Positions 1 through 8,832 of a stretch of DNA of 64,000 nucleotides are shown here, piece by piece; the first letter of the stretch is position 1; each line of letters starts with the position of its first letter. Where the stretch lies: the NCBI GenBank assembly GCA_009780035.1, contig WRAU01000003.1, positions 62,001 through 126,000 on the forward strand. The letters run 5' to 3'. The notes beneath the pieces were generated by a model that saw only the letters and a program-made list of their open reading frames with translations, was not told the DNA's origin and ran no database searches. The translations under genes were made by a program, and so were the position numbers. Origin of the DNA: Alphaproteobacteria bacterium (GTDB taxonomy: Bacteria; Pseudomonadota; Alphaproteobacteria; WRAU01; Hepatincolaceae).

Positions 1-2
1 AT

Positions 3-2321
3 TCCATCAACATGGGTGTTAATATTAATTCTCATGGCTATAATATTTTTGCCATGGGAGGAGATGGTATTGGCAAAAAACGGCTGATTTTAGAATATTT
101 AAATAATAAAGCCAAAGAAAAATCTATCCCTAAAGACTGGGTATATGTGCATAATTTTGAAAAAGAAGAAGCCCCTAATGCTATTGCTTTTCCAGCCGGC
201 GAGGCAAAAATTTTCAAAAAACATATTGATAAAATGATTGAAGATTTAGGGGTTATTATTCCGTCAATTTTTGAGGGTGAAGTTTATCGTAATAAAATTC
301 TTGAAATTACTAAAGACATAGGCACAAAACAACAGAAAATTTTTGAAAAACTTAATGAGCAAGCATTAGAAAACAATCTGTTAATTGCTAAAACTGCCAA
401 TGGCTTTTCAATTATGGCTGCCAATGCTGATAAAAAACCCTTTGCCGAAGAAGACTTCAATAAACTATCCACAGAGCAGAAAGATAAAATCACTGCCAAT
501 ATAAAGTCTTTCCAGCAAAAGCTAGAAAAAATTTTAAATTCACTGCCCTTAAGCGAAAAAGAAAAACTCACTAAAATTGCCACCTATAATGAAAAGGTAA
601 TTGAGAAAACTCTGCGTCCTTTTGTTTCCAAACTATTAAAAAAATGGGGGAATTCCAAAGAAGTTGTAGATTACTTAGAGCTGCTGCTATCGCATATTAT
701 TGAAAATTATTCAGTATTTCTGCCAATCCAAAAAAATCCTTCTGCTGATAGAAGACAGGAAATTATTACCGACATACTTTTAGAAAAACAAATGAATGTT
801 TTTCAAGTTAATGTAATTATCGATAGAAGCAAAGAGGTTCGTGCCAATAAAGGTGCACCGGTAATTTATTTAGATAACCCTAACTACGGCAAATTATTCG
901 GCAAAGTTGAATATTCTACGCAAATGGGAACTCTTTCTACAGATTTTACCAATATTAAAGCAGGATATTTGCACCAAGCCAATGGCGGATATTTGCTAAT
1001 TAATGCCATTAAACTTTTAGAAATCCCAATTCTTTGGGAATCACTCAAGCAGGTGCTAAAAGACGGAAAAATCCAATTTTTAACGCCGGAAAATACTATT
1101 TATAATACCTCGCTTATCAGCTTAGAACCTGAGCCCATTCCTTTAGATATTAAAATAGTTTTAGTTGGCGAGCCAGATATTTACTACGCCTTATGGCAAT
1201 ACGATCCCGAGTTTAAAGAATTATTTAAAATTGTGGCAGATTTTGACAACCAAATTTCCTACAACGAAGAAAACTCTTTAATCTATTATTCTTATGTTCA
1301 ATCTTTAATTAAAGAAAATAAGCTGCGGGATTTTAATGATGCCGCCATTGCCAAAATCGTAGAGCTTGGAGCAAGATTTGCAGATTCGCAAGAGTTTTTA
1401 AGCGCGAATCTTTCTAAAATTAAATCAATTTTAATTGAAGCCAACTATTTAGCAAAAAATAAAAAAGTTAATACCATAACAGATAGCGAAATTGTTGAGG
1501 CTTACCGTATGCAAAGGGATAGATCCGGTAAGTTTTCGGAATCTATGGAAAAATTCATCAATAAAAAAACTATTCTGGTAGAAACTAGCGGCACTGAGGT
1601 AGGACAAATTAACGGATTAGCAGTATTTTCCATTAATGATTTCATGTTCGGGCAGCCGCAACGGATTAGCGCCAGCGTTTATAAAGGTAAAAACGGCGTA
1701 GTTGATATTGAGCGCGTAGTTGCCCTTTCTGGCGCTATTCACCATAAAGGCATTATGATTTTACAATCGTTTTTAAATGCCCGTTTAGGACAAGTATATC
1801 CATTGGCCTTTTCAGCAAGCATTGTGTTTGAACAGTCTTATGGTCCTATAGACGGCGACAGTGCTACTTCTACCGAGCTTTATGCTTTGCTTTCAGCTTT
1901 ATCTGGTGTCCCTATCAAACAAACCTTAGCAGTAACAGGATCTATGGATCAAAAAGGACGCGTGCAAGCTATTGGCGGAGTTAATCATAAAATTGAAGGA
2001 TTCTTTAAAATCTGCAAACATGACGGCTTAACCGGCGAGCAAGGCGTAATAATTCCAAAATCTAATATTCCTGATTTAATGCTAGGAGGAGAAGTTAGAG
2101 AAGCTATTGAGAAAAACTTATTTAATATTTATGCTGTGTCTCATGCTGATGAAGGCATTGAACTTCTTACAGGAGTTGCTGCCGGAGTGCCGGACGCGGC
2201 TGGGAATTATCCTGAAAATAGTATATACGGAAAAATTCAAAAAAAATGGTTGGAAATTCCTAAAAAAGATGAACCTAAAAAAGAAGAGGTAAAGACTGGT
2301 AATTTTACAAAAATTATGTAA
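3..2321 (+). CDS. Lon-like ATP-dependent protease (AAA_32 / LonB type), 5' end outside window
   Basis: Membrane-free Lon-family protease of the kind with an AAA_32-type ATPase part and a C-terminal Lon (S16) proteolytic domain. The open frame runs off the left edge; the first ATG at 12 begins in what should be the nucleotide-binding segment (HGYNIFAMGGDGIGKK), so roughly 50-60 residues are probably missing. The proteolytic domain is clear near the end: the catalytic Ser is in GPIDGDSATSTELY (around residue 615 of the visible protein) and the catalytic Lys in GGVNHKIEGFF about 45 residues later. The central DGKIQFLTP segment fits the family. The P-loop reads GGDGIGKK, weaker than the canonical GxxGxGKT, as is common in this subfamily. 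It ends shortly before a palindromic element and deoB. Family assignment is firm; the substrate is unknown. Confidence 0.85.
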   Translation, partial: SINMGVNINSHGYNIFAMGGDGIGKKRLILEYLNNKAKEKSIPKDWVYVHNFEKEEAPNAIAFPAGEAKIFKKHIDKMIEDLGVIIPSIFEGEVYRNKILEITKDIGTKQQKIFEKLNEQALENNLLIAKTANGFSIMAANADKKPFAEEDFNKLSTEQKDKITANIKSFQQKLEKILNSLPLSEKEKLTKIATYNEKVIEKTLRPFVSKLLKKWGNSKEVVDYLELLLSHIIENYSVFLPIQKNPSADRRQEIITDILLEKQMNVFQVNVIIDRSKEVRANKGAPVIYLDNPNYGKLFGKVEYSTQMGTLSTDFTNIKAGYLHQANGGYLLINAIKLLEIPILWESLKQVLKDGKIQFLTPENTIYNTSLISLEPEPIPLDIKIVLVGEPDIYYALWQYDPEFKELFKIVADFDNQISYNEENSLIYYSYVQSLIKENKLRDFNDAAIAKIVELGARFADSQEFLSANLSKIKSILIEANYLAKNKKVNTITDSEIVEAYRMQRDRSGKFSESMEKFINKKTILVETSGTEVGQINGLAVFSINDFMFGQPQRISASVYKGKNGVVDIERVVALSGAIHHKGIMILQSFLNARLGQVYPLAFSASIVFEQSYGPIDGDSATSTELYALLSALSGVPIKQTLAVTGSMDQKGRVQAIGGVNHKIEGFFKICKHDGLTGEQGVIIPKSNIPDLMLGGEVREAIEKNLFNIYAVSHADEGIELLTGVAAGVPDAAGNYPENSIYGKIQKKWLEIPKKDEPKKEEVKTGNFTKIM

Positions 2322-2329
2322 ATATAATT

Positions 2330-2431
2330 GTTTTAAAAATTTTTTGGTTTAGATTAGGAGTTTTTCCCCGCCGTGTATTAAACATAAATGAAGGGGAAAG
2401 CGACAACATATAAATCAAAAAAGGCTAAAAC
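2330..2431. repeat. Palindromic element E1 (covarying hairpin family)
   Basis: Imperfect inverted repeat between the Lon-like gene and deoB. The outer arms run from GTTTTA at 2330 to TAAAAC at 2431 with TTTTTTGGTTTA (2340-2351) against TAAATCAAAAAA (2411-2422). The inner arms TTTTTCCCC and GGGGAAAG flank the core GTGTATTAAACATAAATG. It carries the family motifs ATTAGGAG on the left and CGACAACATA on the right. Confidence 0.8.
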
Positions 2432-2448
2432 TAACAAGGAGGGGTGTA

Positions 2449-3666
2449 GTGAAAAGAGTAATAATTTTAATGATGGATTCCGTAGGCATTGGCTATGCTA
2501 AAGATGCTGATAAATACGGCGATAAGGGCGCAAATACACTTGGACATATTATAGAGAGGTTTCCAGATATTAATATAGAAAACTTAGCAGGTTTAGGCTT
2601 GATTTCTGCTTTGCAGAACAGTATTAAATCTGTAGATAGTGCTTCCAATAAAAATCTGCTCTCTTCTGTAAACCATCTGTCTTCAGAAATCATTAACCCC
2701 CATACAATCTACGGCTATGGCGTTGAAACCAGTCATGGCAAGGATACTCCCAGCGGACATTGGGAGCTTATGGGTTGTCCAGTTAATTTTGACTGGGGAT
2801 ATTTCCATGGCAATCCTGTTTTTCCGAAAGAACTATTAAACACTATTTTACAAAAAACCGGCTTAGATGGTTCTCTTGGCAATTGCATTTCCAGCGGCAC
2901 TGTCATATTAGACGAATTCGGTGAAGAGCATATAAAAACAGGCAAGCCGATTTTTTATACCTCAGCGGATAGTGTTTTTCAAATCGCCTGCCATGAGTCA
3001 CACTTTGGTTTAGAAAAATTATATGATTTATGTAAAATTGCCCGTCAAGAGCTATATAAATATAATATCGGCAGAGTTATCGCCCGTCCGTTTATTGGTG
3101 AAAAAAAGGGAAAATTTAAGCGCACAGGCAACCGTAAAGATTATTCTATTAAGCCTCATGAAAAAACTCTGCTTGATGCAGCTAAAGATAGCGGTAAAAC
3201 TGTAGTGGCAATCGGCAAAATATCTGATATTTTCGCAGAACAGGGAATTTCTAAATCTATCCATTCTTCCACCTTAAAAAATTTATTTGATGATACTCTG
3301 CAGGCAGTAAAAAACGAAAAAGATGCCAGCATTATTTTCACAAATTTTGTAGATTTTGATTCCGAATATGGACATCGCAGAGACATTAAAGGATACAAAG
3401 AGGCTTTAGAGTATTTTAGCGGGCGTCTGCCAGAAATTTTAAATATACTGACAACTGAAGATTTGCTGGTAATAACCGCAGATCATGGCAACGATCCATC
3501 ATGGAGCGGCACTGACCATACCCGAGAGCATGTGCCAATTTTATTATACAGCAAAACTTTAAACAGCAAAAATATTGATAAGCGCGATACTTTTGCCGAT
3601 CTAGGACAATCGCTTGCCAGTTATTTAGGGTTGCCTGCGTTAAAACACGGCAAATCGTTTTTATAA
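2449..3666 (+). CDS. deoB: Phosphopentomutase
   Basis: Interconverts (deoxy)ribose 1-phosphate and (deoxy)ribose 5-phosphate, feeding sugar from nucleosides into central metabolism. The 405-residue length matches the family. Metal-site motifs of the alkaline-phosphatase-like fold are visible: MMDSVGIG at the N-terminus, a HGKDTPSGHWE loop with the phosphorylated Thr, and ADHGNDPSWSGTDHTREH near the C-terminus. The start is GTG, supported by a strong AAGGAGGGG Shine-Dalgarno at 2437-2444. It precedes deoD with palindromic element E2 between them, so the pair looks like a small salvage unit; deoA and deoC are not in this window. Confidence 0.96.
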   Translation: MKRVIILMMDSVGIGYAKDADKYGDKGANTLGHIIERFPDINIENLAGLGLISALQNSIKSVDSASNKNLLSSVNHLSSEIINPHTIYGYGVETSHGKDTPSGHWELMGCPVNFDWGYFHGNPVFPKELLNTILQKTGLDGSLGNCISSGTVILDEFGEEHIKTGKPIFYTSADSVFQIACHESHFGLEKLYDLCKIARQELYKYNIGRVIARPFIGEKKGKFKRTGNRKDYSIKPHEKTLLDAAKDSGKTVVAIGKISDIFAEQGISKSIHSSTLKNLFDDTLQAVKNEKDASIIFTNFVDFDSEYGHRRDIKGYKEALEYFSGRLPEILNILTTEDLLVITADHGNDPSWSGTDHTREHVPILLYSKTLNSKNIDKRDTFADLGQSLASYLGLPALKHGKSFL

Positions 3667-3690
3667 AATGAATATCAACTTTAAATTAAA

Positions 3691-3790
3691 GTTGAATAGT
3701 TTGAGTTTTATATGGCGTTATTGGACTGCGAAGTGTATAAATTAATACATGAGTAGTCCAACAACACCATAGGAATCCAAAATATTCAAC
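3691..3790. repeat. Palindromic element E2 (covarying hairpin family)
   Basis: Inverted repeat between deoB and deoD. Three nested stems are visible: GTTGAATA with TATTCAAC (ends), TATGGCGTT with AACACCATA (one mismatch), and TTGGACT with AGTCCAA around the core GTGTATAAATTAATACATG. The right arm has the family motif ACACCATAGGAATCCAAAAT. It ends about 20 nt before the deoD ribosome-binding site, so it could also affect deoD translation or act as a partial terminator. Confidence 0.82.
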
Positions 3791-3813
3791 TTTCTCAACT
3801 AAGGAGAAGTATT

Positions 3814-4512
3814 ATGACAACACCACACATCAACGCCAAAACAGGTGATTTTGCTGAAACTGTATTATTGCCAGGAGATCCACTGCGTGCTAAATTTATT
3901 GCAGAAAACTTTTTAGAAAATCCTGTAGAAATTACTAATGTCCGCAATATGCTTGGATTTACTGGAAATTACCAAGGCAAAAAAGTATCAGTTATGGGAA
4001 GCGGCATGGGGATCCCCTCTTGCTCTATTTATTCTAAAGAACTAATTACTGAATACGGTGTTAAAAATATTATTAGAGTTGGTTCAGCGGGCGGACTTAA
4101 GGGCACAAAATTAAGAGATGTTATAATTGTTAATGGTGCTTCTACGGATTCTGGAGTTAACCGCCAGCGTATGGGCGGCTTTGATTACGCCGCTACAGCA
4201 GATTTCGGTTTAACTTTAAAAGCCTATAATGCTGCAAAATCTCTTAATATCTCTGCAAAAGTTGGACAATGTTTTAGTGCTGATTTATTCTATACCCCTA
4301 ATTTTGAGCTTTTTGCAACTATGGAAAAAATGAAAATTTTATGTGTAGAAATGGAAGCAGCCGGACTTTTCGGCGTTGCCGCTGAATTTGGCGCTAAGGC
4401 TTTGGCTTTGCTTACAATATCAGACCATATTAGAACCGGCGAATCTTTATCATCTGATGACAGACAGAAAACTTTCACAGATATGATGAAAATCGCTTTA
4501 TCTTGTGCTTAG
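3814..4512 (+). CDS. deoD: Purine nucleoside phosphorylase DeoD-type
   Basis: Phosphorolytic cleavage of purine (deoxy)nucleosides to base plus (deoxy)ribose 1-phosphate, the substrate for DeoB encoded just upstream. Length 232 aa is typical for the hexameric bacterial family. Motifs seen: [13 protein letters not shown] (phosphate site), [14 protein letters not shown], and MEAAGLF in the ribose/base site, with [10 protein letters not shown] carrying the catalytic Asp near the end. AAGGAG at 3800-3805 lies a good distance before the ATG. It is followed by element E3 and then by gloB in convergent orientation. Confidence 0.96.
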   Translation: MTTPHINAKTGDFAETVLLPGDPLRAKFIAENFLENPVEITNVRNMLGFTGNYQGKKVSVMGSGMGIPSCSIYSKELITEYGVKNIIRVGSAGGLKGTKLRDVIIVNGASTDSGVNRQRMGGFDYAATADFGLTLKAYNAAKSLNISAKVGQCFSADLFYTPNFELFATMEKMKILCVEMEAAGLFGVAAEFGAKALALLTISDHIRTGESLSSDDRQKTFTDMMKIALSCA

Positions 4513-4529
4513 CGGCAGTAGAGTAAAGG

Positions 4530-4632
4530 AAATTTAGTAGCTTGAGCTTTCTACTAGGAGCTTTACCCCGCCGTGTATTTAACATACATAAGGGGTAAAG
4601 CAACAAAGTAGAAAGTCAAAATATCAAAATTT
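4530..4632. repeat. Palindromic element E3 (covarying hairpin family)
   Basis: Located between the convergent genes deoD and gloB. A perfect 10-bp inner stem GCTTTACCCC / GGGGTAAAGC encloses the core GTGTATTTAACATACATAA. The outer stem is CTTTCTAC / GTAGAAAG, continuing more loosely to AAATTT at both ends. The left motif ACTAGGAG and the right motif CAACAAAGTAGAAAGTCAAAA are family features. Its position suggests it could terminate transcription from both sides. Confidence 0.82.
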
Positions 4633-5393
4633 TATCCGCCAATTAGTTTGGTTTTACTACTTTTAATTTCCCGCAGGTAAGCAAAAAAAGATACCGAATC
4701 CATTGGCTGTCCGTGTAAAACATGCTGTTTAAATTCTTCATTATTGAGGTTTAAAAAAGGATTGCAGCGGAATTCAAATTCTAGCACTGTTGGCAAAGTC
4801 ATTTCATTTTCTAAAATAAATCTTTCTCTATCACCTAAATCAAAAAAACCTAAAGATTTTGTAAAACTTAAATTAGATTTTGTATATTCATGCGATGGAA
4901 AAACTAAGGTTTGCGGCGGCAATCCTTTCAACACATTAAAAGAATTCACCATTTCGCTGTTATCGCCCTCAAAAACTCTGCCGCAACCAAGCGAAAATAA
5001 AAAATCTCCGGTAAATAATAACTTATCATTTTCAAAATAAAAAATAATATGATCGGCACAATGACCAGGCGTAGCAAAAATCTTAATCGGTTCGCCTAAT
5101 AAGGTTATAGTCTCACCGCCTTCTATTTCCATATCTAAATGCGGCAGTCTTTCTTTGAAGTGCTTATTGCCAACTACTATTGCATTGGTAGCTTTTTTTA
5201 AATCGTCTAATTCCCCGATATGATCTTCATGGGCGTGGGTAATTAAAATATATTTTAGGGTTAAATTATTCTCTTTTAAGAAATTTATTATGGGGCGGGC
5301 TTCACCGCAGTCAATAATAATTGCCTCTTTTTTATCGTTATAAAGTATCCAAGCGTAGTTATCTTTTAGTATTTTTGTAAAAGTCCATTGCAT
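4632..5393 (-). CDS. gloB: Hydroxyacylglutathione hydrolase (glyoxalase II)
   Basis: Hydrolyses S-lactoylglutathione to D-lactate and glutathione, the second step of methylglyoxal detoxification. The metallo-beta-lactamase metal motif is THAHEDHIGE, followed by the metal ligands in TPGHCADH and GDFLFSLGCGR. The C-terminal region carrying HEYTKSNLSF is the glyoxalase II-specific glutathione-binding part. Length 253 aa is normal. The glutathione synthetase gene gshB at 35.2-36.2 kb fits with this activity. It is divergent from the chorismate mutase gene, with a gap of only about 50 nt. Confidence 0.93.
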   Translation of the reverse strand: MQWTFTKILKDNYAWILYNDKKEAIIIDCGEARPIINFLKENNLTLKYILITHAHEDHIGELDDLKKATNAIVVGNKHFKERLPHLDMEIEGGETITLLGEPIKIFATPGHCADHIIFYFENDKLLFTGDFLFSLGCGRVFEGDNSEMVNSFNVLKGLPPQTLVFPSHEYTKSNLSFTKSLGFFDLGDRERFILENEMTLPTVLEFEFRCNPFLNLNNEEFKQHVLHGQPMDSVSFFAYLREIKSSKTKLIGG

Positions 5394-5442
5394 TTATAAA
5401 TTCTCTAATTTAAACTTAAATATTATTAAATTATAATTGAAA

Positions 5443-6021
5443 ATGCTGAAAAATAAAATAAGTAAACTACTTACCCTTAGAAAAACTATCAATATTATAG
5501 ATGCCTCAATTTTTAAACTGCTGCAAAAACGCAGTTTTGTAGTTAAACAAGTTGGCATGCTAAAAAAATCTGCTCCTTCTAAAATTGCCTTTGCCAGAGA
5601 AATTAACATCGCTAAAAAAATAAATAAAACAGATTTTGGTTTATACAACCCTATTTTTATGCAAAAAATATGGCGGGAATTAATTTCGGCTTCGCTATAT
5701 ATTGAAGGGGGATTGCGAATCTTAATTTATAAAGATTTTAACCTGTGGGAACTGGCTAAAGACCATTTCAGCGGCGGCGCTAACTTAGAAATGTGTGAAG
5801 ATATTCCCTTTATGCTAAATGAATTAGTTAGTGGCAAATGTGAATGTATTGTGCTGCCAGATTTTACCGATTCTCCTATTAATTGGAAAGATATATTGAT
5901 AGAGGAAAAATACGCAGACATTAATATTAACCTTAAACTGCCTTATTTTAAGGAAATTAAAACCTTTGATAATAAACAAGGTTTTGTTTTAAGTTTAAGC
6001 AAAGAGACAATGATATTGTAG
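5443..6021 (+). CDS. Chorismate mutase, AroQ type
   Basis: The N-terminal 90 residues show the AroQ helix pattern: LRKTINIIDASIFKLLQKR with the basic active-site residues and VGMLKK, then WRELISAS with the third helix. The protein is 192 aa from the ATG at 5443 (a TTG at 5437 is also possible). The roughly 100 residues after the mutase domain have no motif I recognise and resemble a degenerate or compact ligand-binding extension, as found behind chorismate mutase in some alphaproteobacteria. No other aromatic-pathway genes are in the window, so whether a full pathway exists cannot be said. Confidence 0.75.
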   Translation: MLKNKISKLLTLRKTINIIDASIFKLLQKRSFVVKQVGMLKKSAPSKIAFAREINIAKKINKTDFGLYNPIFMQKIWRELISASLYIEGGLRILIYKDFNLWELAKDHFSGGANLEMCEDIPFMLNELVSGKCECIVLPDFTDSPINWKDILIEEKYADININLKLPYFKEIKTFDNKQGFVLSLSKETMIL

Positions 6022-6058
6022 CTGATATGACGAAATTTATGGCATGGAGATAGGCATT

Positions 6059-7111
6059 CTACCTGTTAAAATTCACGGTGCAATCTGCTAGAAATATTGC
6101 AACATGGCTGACTATGGTTAATTTAACACTGTATTTTTTCTGCAACTGCAACAGAAAAGCCATAATATTTTCTGCACTTTGTAAATCTATATTAGCTGTA
6201 GGTTCATCTAATAGCAGCCATTGTTTTTTTAAAAGAAGCATTCTTATTAGCAAAATTTTTTGTTTTTCACCAACCGATAATTCGTAGGAATACTTTTTTA
6301 AAAGTTTTGCTGATAATTTTAATTCCCTAAATATCTTAATAATTTTTTTTATATCTGTGCGTTTATTAAATAATTTTTTATCACGCACGACTATGGCTTC
6401 TCGGAGTATTGTTAATATTTTGCAATGCGGTGATAAACTAGCATTCTGCGCTAAAAAAGCCACATTTTCACCCTTATTTAATAAAAATTTTTGAAAATTT
6501 CTTAAATATGTAGTTTTACCAACCCCGCTTGTGCCAATTATTAATGTAGTATTAAATTTCTGCAGGGTTAGAAAATCTGGAACATAATAAGGAATCTTTT
6601 CATTATTCCTATTAATATTTATAGGATTAAACTCTTCTAATTCTCTATTTTGATTCATAACTTTAATATCTCCGTCTAAAGACAGAGCAAAATTTATGCT
6701 ATGCGTAATAACTGTAATATTGGATTTTTGCAATTTTAGAATATCTGCCAAACTTTCTTGATTCTTTGTATCTAAATGCGATGATGGCTCATCTAAAAAT
6801 ATATAAGGAGCATTCTTTAAAAGCACAATTAATAATGCCAGTCTCTGCAGTTCTCCTGCAGAGAATTCATAAGGCAACCTGTGCAAGTTGTTTTCTAAAT
6901 AGAGCAGGTTAAGTTTTTCTAAGTAATATCGAAAATCTGCCTCTTTAAATTGCATTTCAAAAATTTGGGCATAAATAGTGCTGGTGGGATTAAAAATTTC
7001 CCCTACAGTCTGCGGTAAATAGGCGGCATTTTTAGGCGATAGTTTAGACAGCTGTTTTTTTAAATAAGTAGTTTTGCCAACGCCATTTTCGCCCATAATA
7101 ATTTCAATCAT
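6059..7111 (-). CDS. Compact double-domain ABC transporter ATPase (peptide importer, YejF-like)
   Basis: Both ATPase domains of the importer are in one 350-residue chain. Domain 1: Walker A GENGVGKTT (about residues 8-16), signature FSAGELQR, Walker B YIFLDEPSSHLD. Domain 2: Walker A GTSGVGKTT, signature LSVGEKQK, Walker B WLLLDEPTANID, then the switch histidine in TIVSHVA. Each domain is only about 175 residues against 230-260 in usual OppD/OppF or YejF, and the C-terminal oligopeptide-transporter extensions are absent. The gene overlaps the permease upstream by 8 nt (ATGATTGA). All catalytic motifs are intact, so the protein looks functional but streamlined. Confidence 0.85.
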   Translation of the reverse strand: MIEIIMGENGVGKTTYLKKQLSKLSPKNAAYLPQTVGEIFNPTSTIYAQIFEMQFKEADFRYYLEKLNLLYLENNLHRLPYEFSAGELQRLALLIVLLKNAPYIFLDEPSSHLDTKNQESLADILKLQKSNITVITHSINFALSLDGDIKVMNQNRELEEFNPININRNNEKIPYYVPDFLTLQKFNTTLIIGTSGVGKTTYLRNFQKFLLNKGENVAFLAQNASLSPHCKILTILREAIVVRDKKLFNKRTDIKKIIKIFRELKLSAKLLKKYSYELSVGEKQKILLIRMLLLKKQWLLLDEPTANIDLQSAENIMAFLLQLQKKYSVKLTIVSHVAIFLADCTVNFNR

Positions 7112-7850
7112 GATATTTGCTCACATCAAATACACCAATTAAACTTAGCAATAGAATTATCATAAAACTGCAAGATGATAATAAAATTAAAGGAAAATCT
7201 AAATTATTAACGCCATCAAGAATTAAACTGCCAACACCATACACCTCATATAATCCTAAAAAATTTAACGCTGTTAGGCTTGTCGCAAATAAAATTAAAA
7301 CAAAAGGCAGCAAGTGCTTGGTATTATAATAAACATTAGGGCAAATATGAAAAAGCAAAATCCTGCTGCGAGAATAGCCAATATCTTGCATCTGAATAAT
7401 ATACGAATTCATAGAGATTTTAAGAGCCTGTATGCGTATATATTGCAGCAGAAAAGTCCAATTAAATAGCAATAATATTAACCCTAAACTAAAAATATTT
7501 AACTCCTGCCACCCAGAGTATAAAATTATAACAAAGAAAAAAGGGATAGAAATAATTACCTCGTAAACTCTTTGTCCTATAAAATCATACACCCCACGCA
7601 AATATCCTTGCATGCTTCCTAAAAATACTGCCGATAGGAATGAAAGATACCCAAATATCAGCATTATAAAAATATAGATATTTGCAGCAAACAAAACCGA
7701 AAACACATCTAAACCATAGGAATTTGTACCTAACCAATGCTTTGCAGAAATTCCTAAAAATGGCTGATAAATAGTTGAAGTATCTTTAAAAAAGTAAAAA
7801 ATTCCAACGCAGAAATTAATCAGTAAAATAATTTTAGAAATTTTTTTCAT
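7104..7850 (-). CDS. Peptide ABC transporter permease (OppC/YejE-like)
   Basis: Hydrophobic 248-residue inner-membrane subunit with a single N-terminal membrane segment, an outer loop (GTNSYGLDVFSVLFAAN) that is the OppC/DppC hallmark, and about five further membrane segments. The short coupling-helix region around YIIQMQDIGYSRSRILLFHICPN corresponds to the EAA loop. It is shorter than E. coli YejE (341 aa), in line with the reduced size of the whole transporter. Its UGA stop overlaps the ATPase start and its own start overlaps the previous permease gene by 17 nt, so the four genes are translationally coupled. Confidence 0.82.
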   Translation of the reverse strand: MKKISKIILLINFCVGIFYFFKDTSTIYQPFLGISAKHWLGTNSYGLDVFSVLFAANIYIFIMLIFGYLSFLSAVFLGSMQGYLRGVYDFIGQRVYEVIISIPFFFVIILYSGWQELNIFSLGLILLLFNWTFLLQYIRIQALKISMNSYIIQMQDIGYSRSRILLFHICPNVYYNTKHLLPFVLILFATSLTALNFLGLYEVYGVGSLILDGVNNLDFPLILLSSCSFMIILLLSLIGVFDVSKYHD

Positions 7851-8832
7851 ACATTTTTAACCGTTTATCAATTTTTATAATAAAAATATCGTTTAATAGC
7901 CTTAAAAATAATCCCAAAAACGATAGCATATAAATGATTCCTAAAATTATGGGAAAATCTTTATTATTGATGCTTTCAAATAACAATAAACCAATGCCGT
8001 CTAGCGAAAATAAAATTTCTATAAAAAGGCTAGACCCAAATAGAACTCCTAAAAAAATACTGGAAATATCATATAAAAATACTAATAAAAAATTTTTTAA
8101 AAGATGGTTTTTAAATAATGTTGATGACAAAAGTCCTTTATATTGTGCAAAAATATAATAGGTTTGCTGCATTTGATTGAGAAAAATATTCCTTGCAAGC
8201 AGGGTAATAAATAATAAACCTCCGCAAACATTTATGGTAATTGGCAACAACATATGGGCGGCAAAGTCTTTTATTTGTTGATAAATAGAAAACTGAAGGA
8301 AGTTATCTGAAACTAATCCGCCAATGATGAAAAAACTACTTCCCTCAAAAATTAAAATTGCAAGACTCCCTAAAACAAAAGCAGGAATTATATAAAGCAC
8401 TACAAGCACCGCCGTAGAGATATTATCAAAAGCCTTGTTTTTTTTAGCTTTAATGTATCCCAAACAAACCGCAATAATATATATAAAAATTGTAGAAAAA
8501 AATCCTAAAGCAATCGAAACCGGCATTTTTGCTAGAATAATACTTAAAACTGAATTGTTAGAGAAATAACTTTTGCCGAAATCAAACAGCATATAATTTT
8601 TTAAAGTTTTAAAAAATTGGAAAATTATATTTTCGTTCAGTGAAAAATGTTTTTTTAGCTGGATAATAGTATCTGCATCTAATTTTGCGGCTATTAAATT
8701 GTTTTCTAAATTTAAAACAGCTACTTCAAATGCACCGATTTTAATGCTTCGTAAAATTATCCAATTTACTAAAACAATGCAAAAAAGCGTAATAAATATG
8801 AAAATTAAACGATAAATAATGTATTTTTTCAT
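7834..8832 (-). CDS. Peptide ABC transporter permease (OppB/YejB-like)
   Basis: Inner-membrane subunit of 332 aa with the OppB-type start MKKYIIYRLIFIFITLFCIVLV, a long periplasmic loop including LKKHFSLNENIIFQFFKTL and GKSYFSN, then five membrane segments. The C-terminal SLFIEILFSLDGIGLLL corresponds to the conserved FSxxGxG motif of the family. Gene order substrate-binding protein, B, C, ATPase matches yejABEF. Confidence 0.85.
   Translation of the reverse strand: MKKYIIYRLIFIFITLFCIVLVNWIILRSIKIGAFEVAVLNLENNLIAAKLDADTIIQLKKHFSLNENIIFQFFKTLKNYMLFDFGKSYFSNNSVLSIILAKMPVSIALGFFSTIFIYIIAVCLGYIKAKKNKAFDNISTAVLVVLYIIPAFVLGSLAILIFEGSSFFIIGGLVSDNFLQFSIYQQIKDFAAHMLLPITINVCGGLLFITLLARNIFLNQMQQTYYIFAQYKGLLSSTLFKNHLLKNFLLVFLYDISSIFLGVLFGSSLFIEILFSLDGIGLLLFESINNKDFPIILGIIYMLSFLGLFLRLLNDIFIIKIDKRLKMYEKNF

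Noticed and set aside
3691-3790. Integron attC site
   Set aside because: E2 begins GTTGAAT and ends ATTCAAC, which matches GTTRRRY and RYYYAAC only in the reverse order of a real attC, and other family members lack these ends. No integrase is present.
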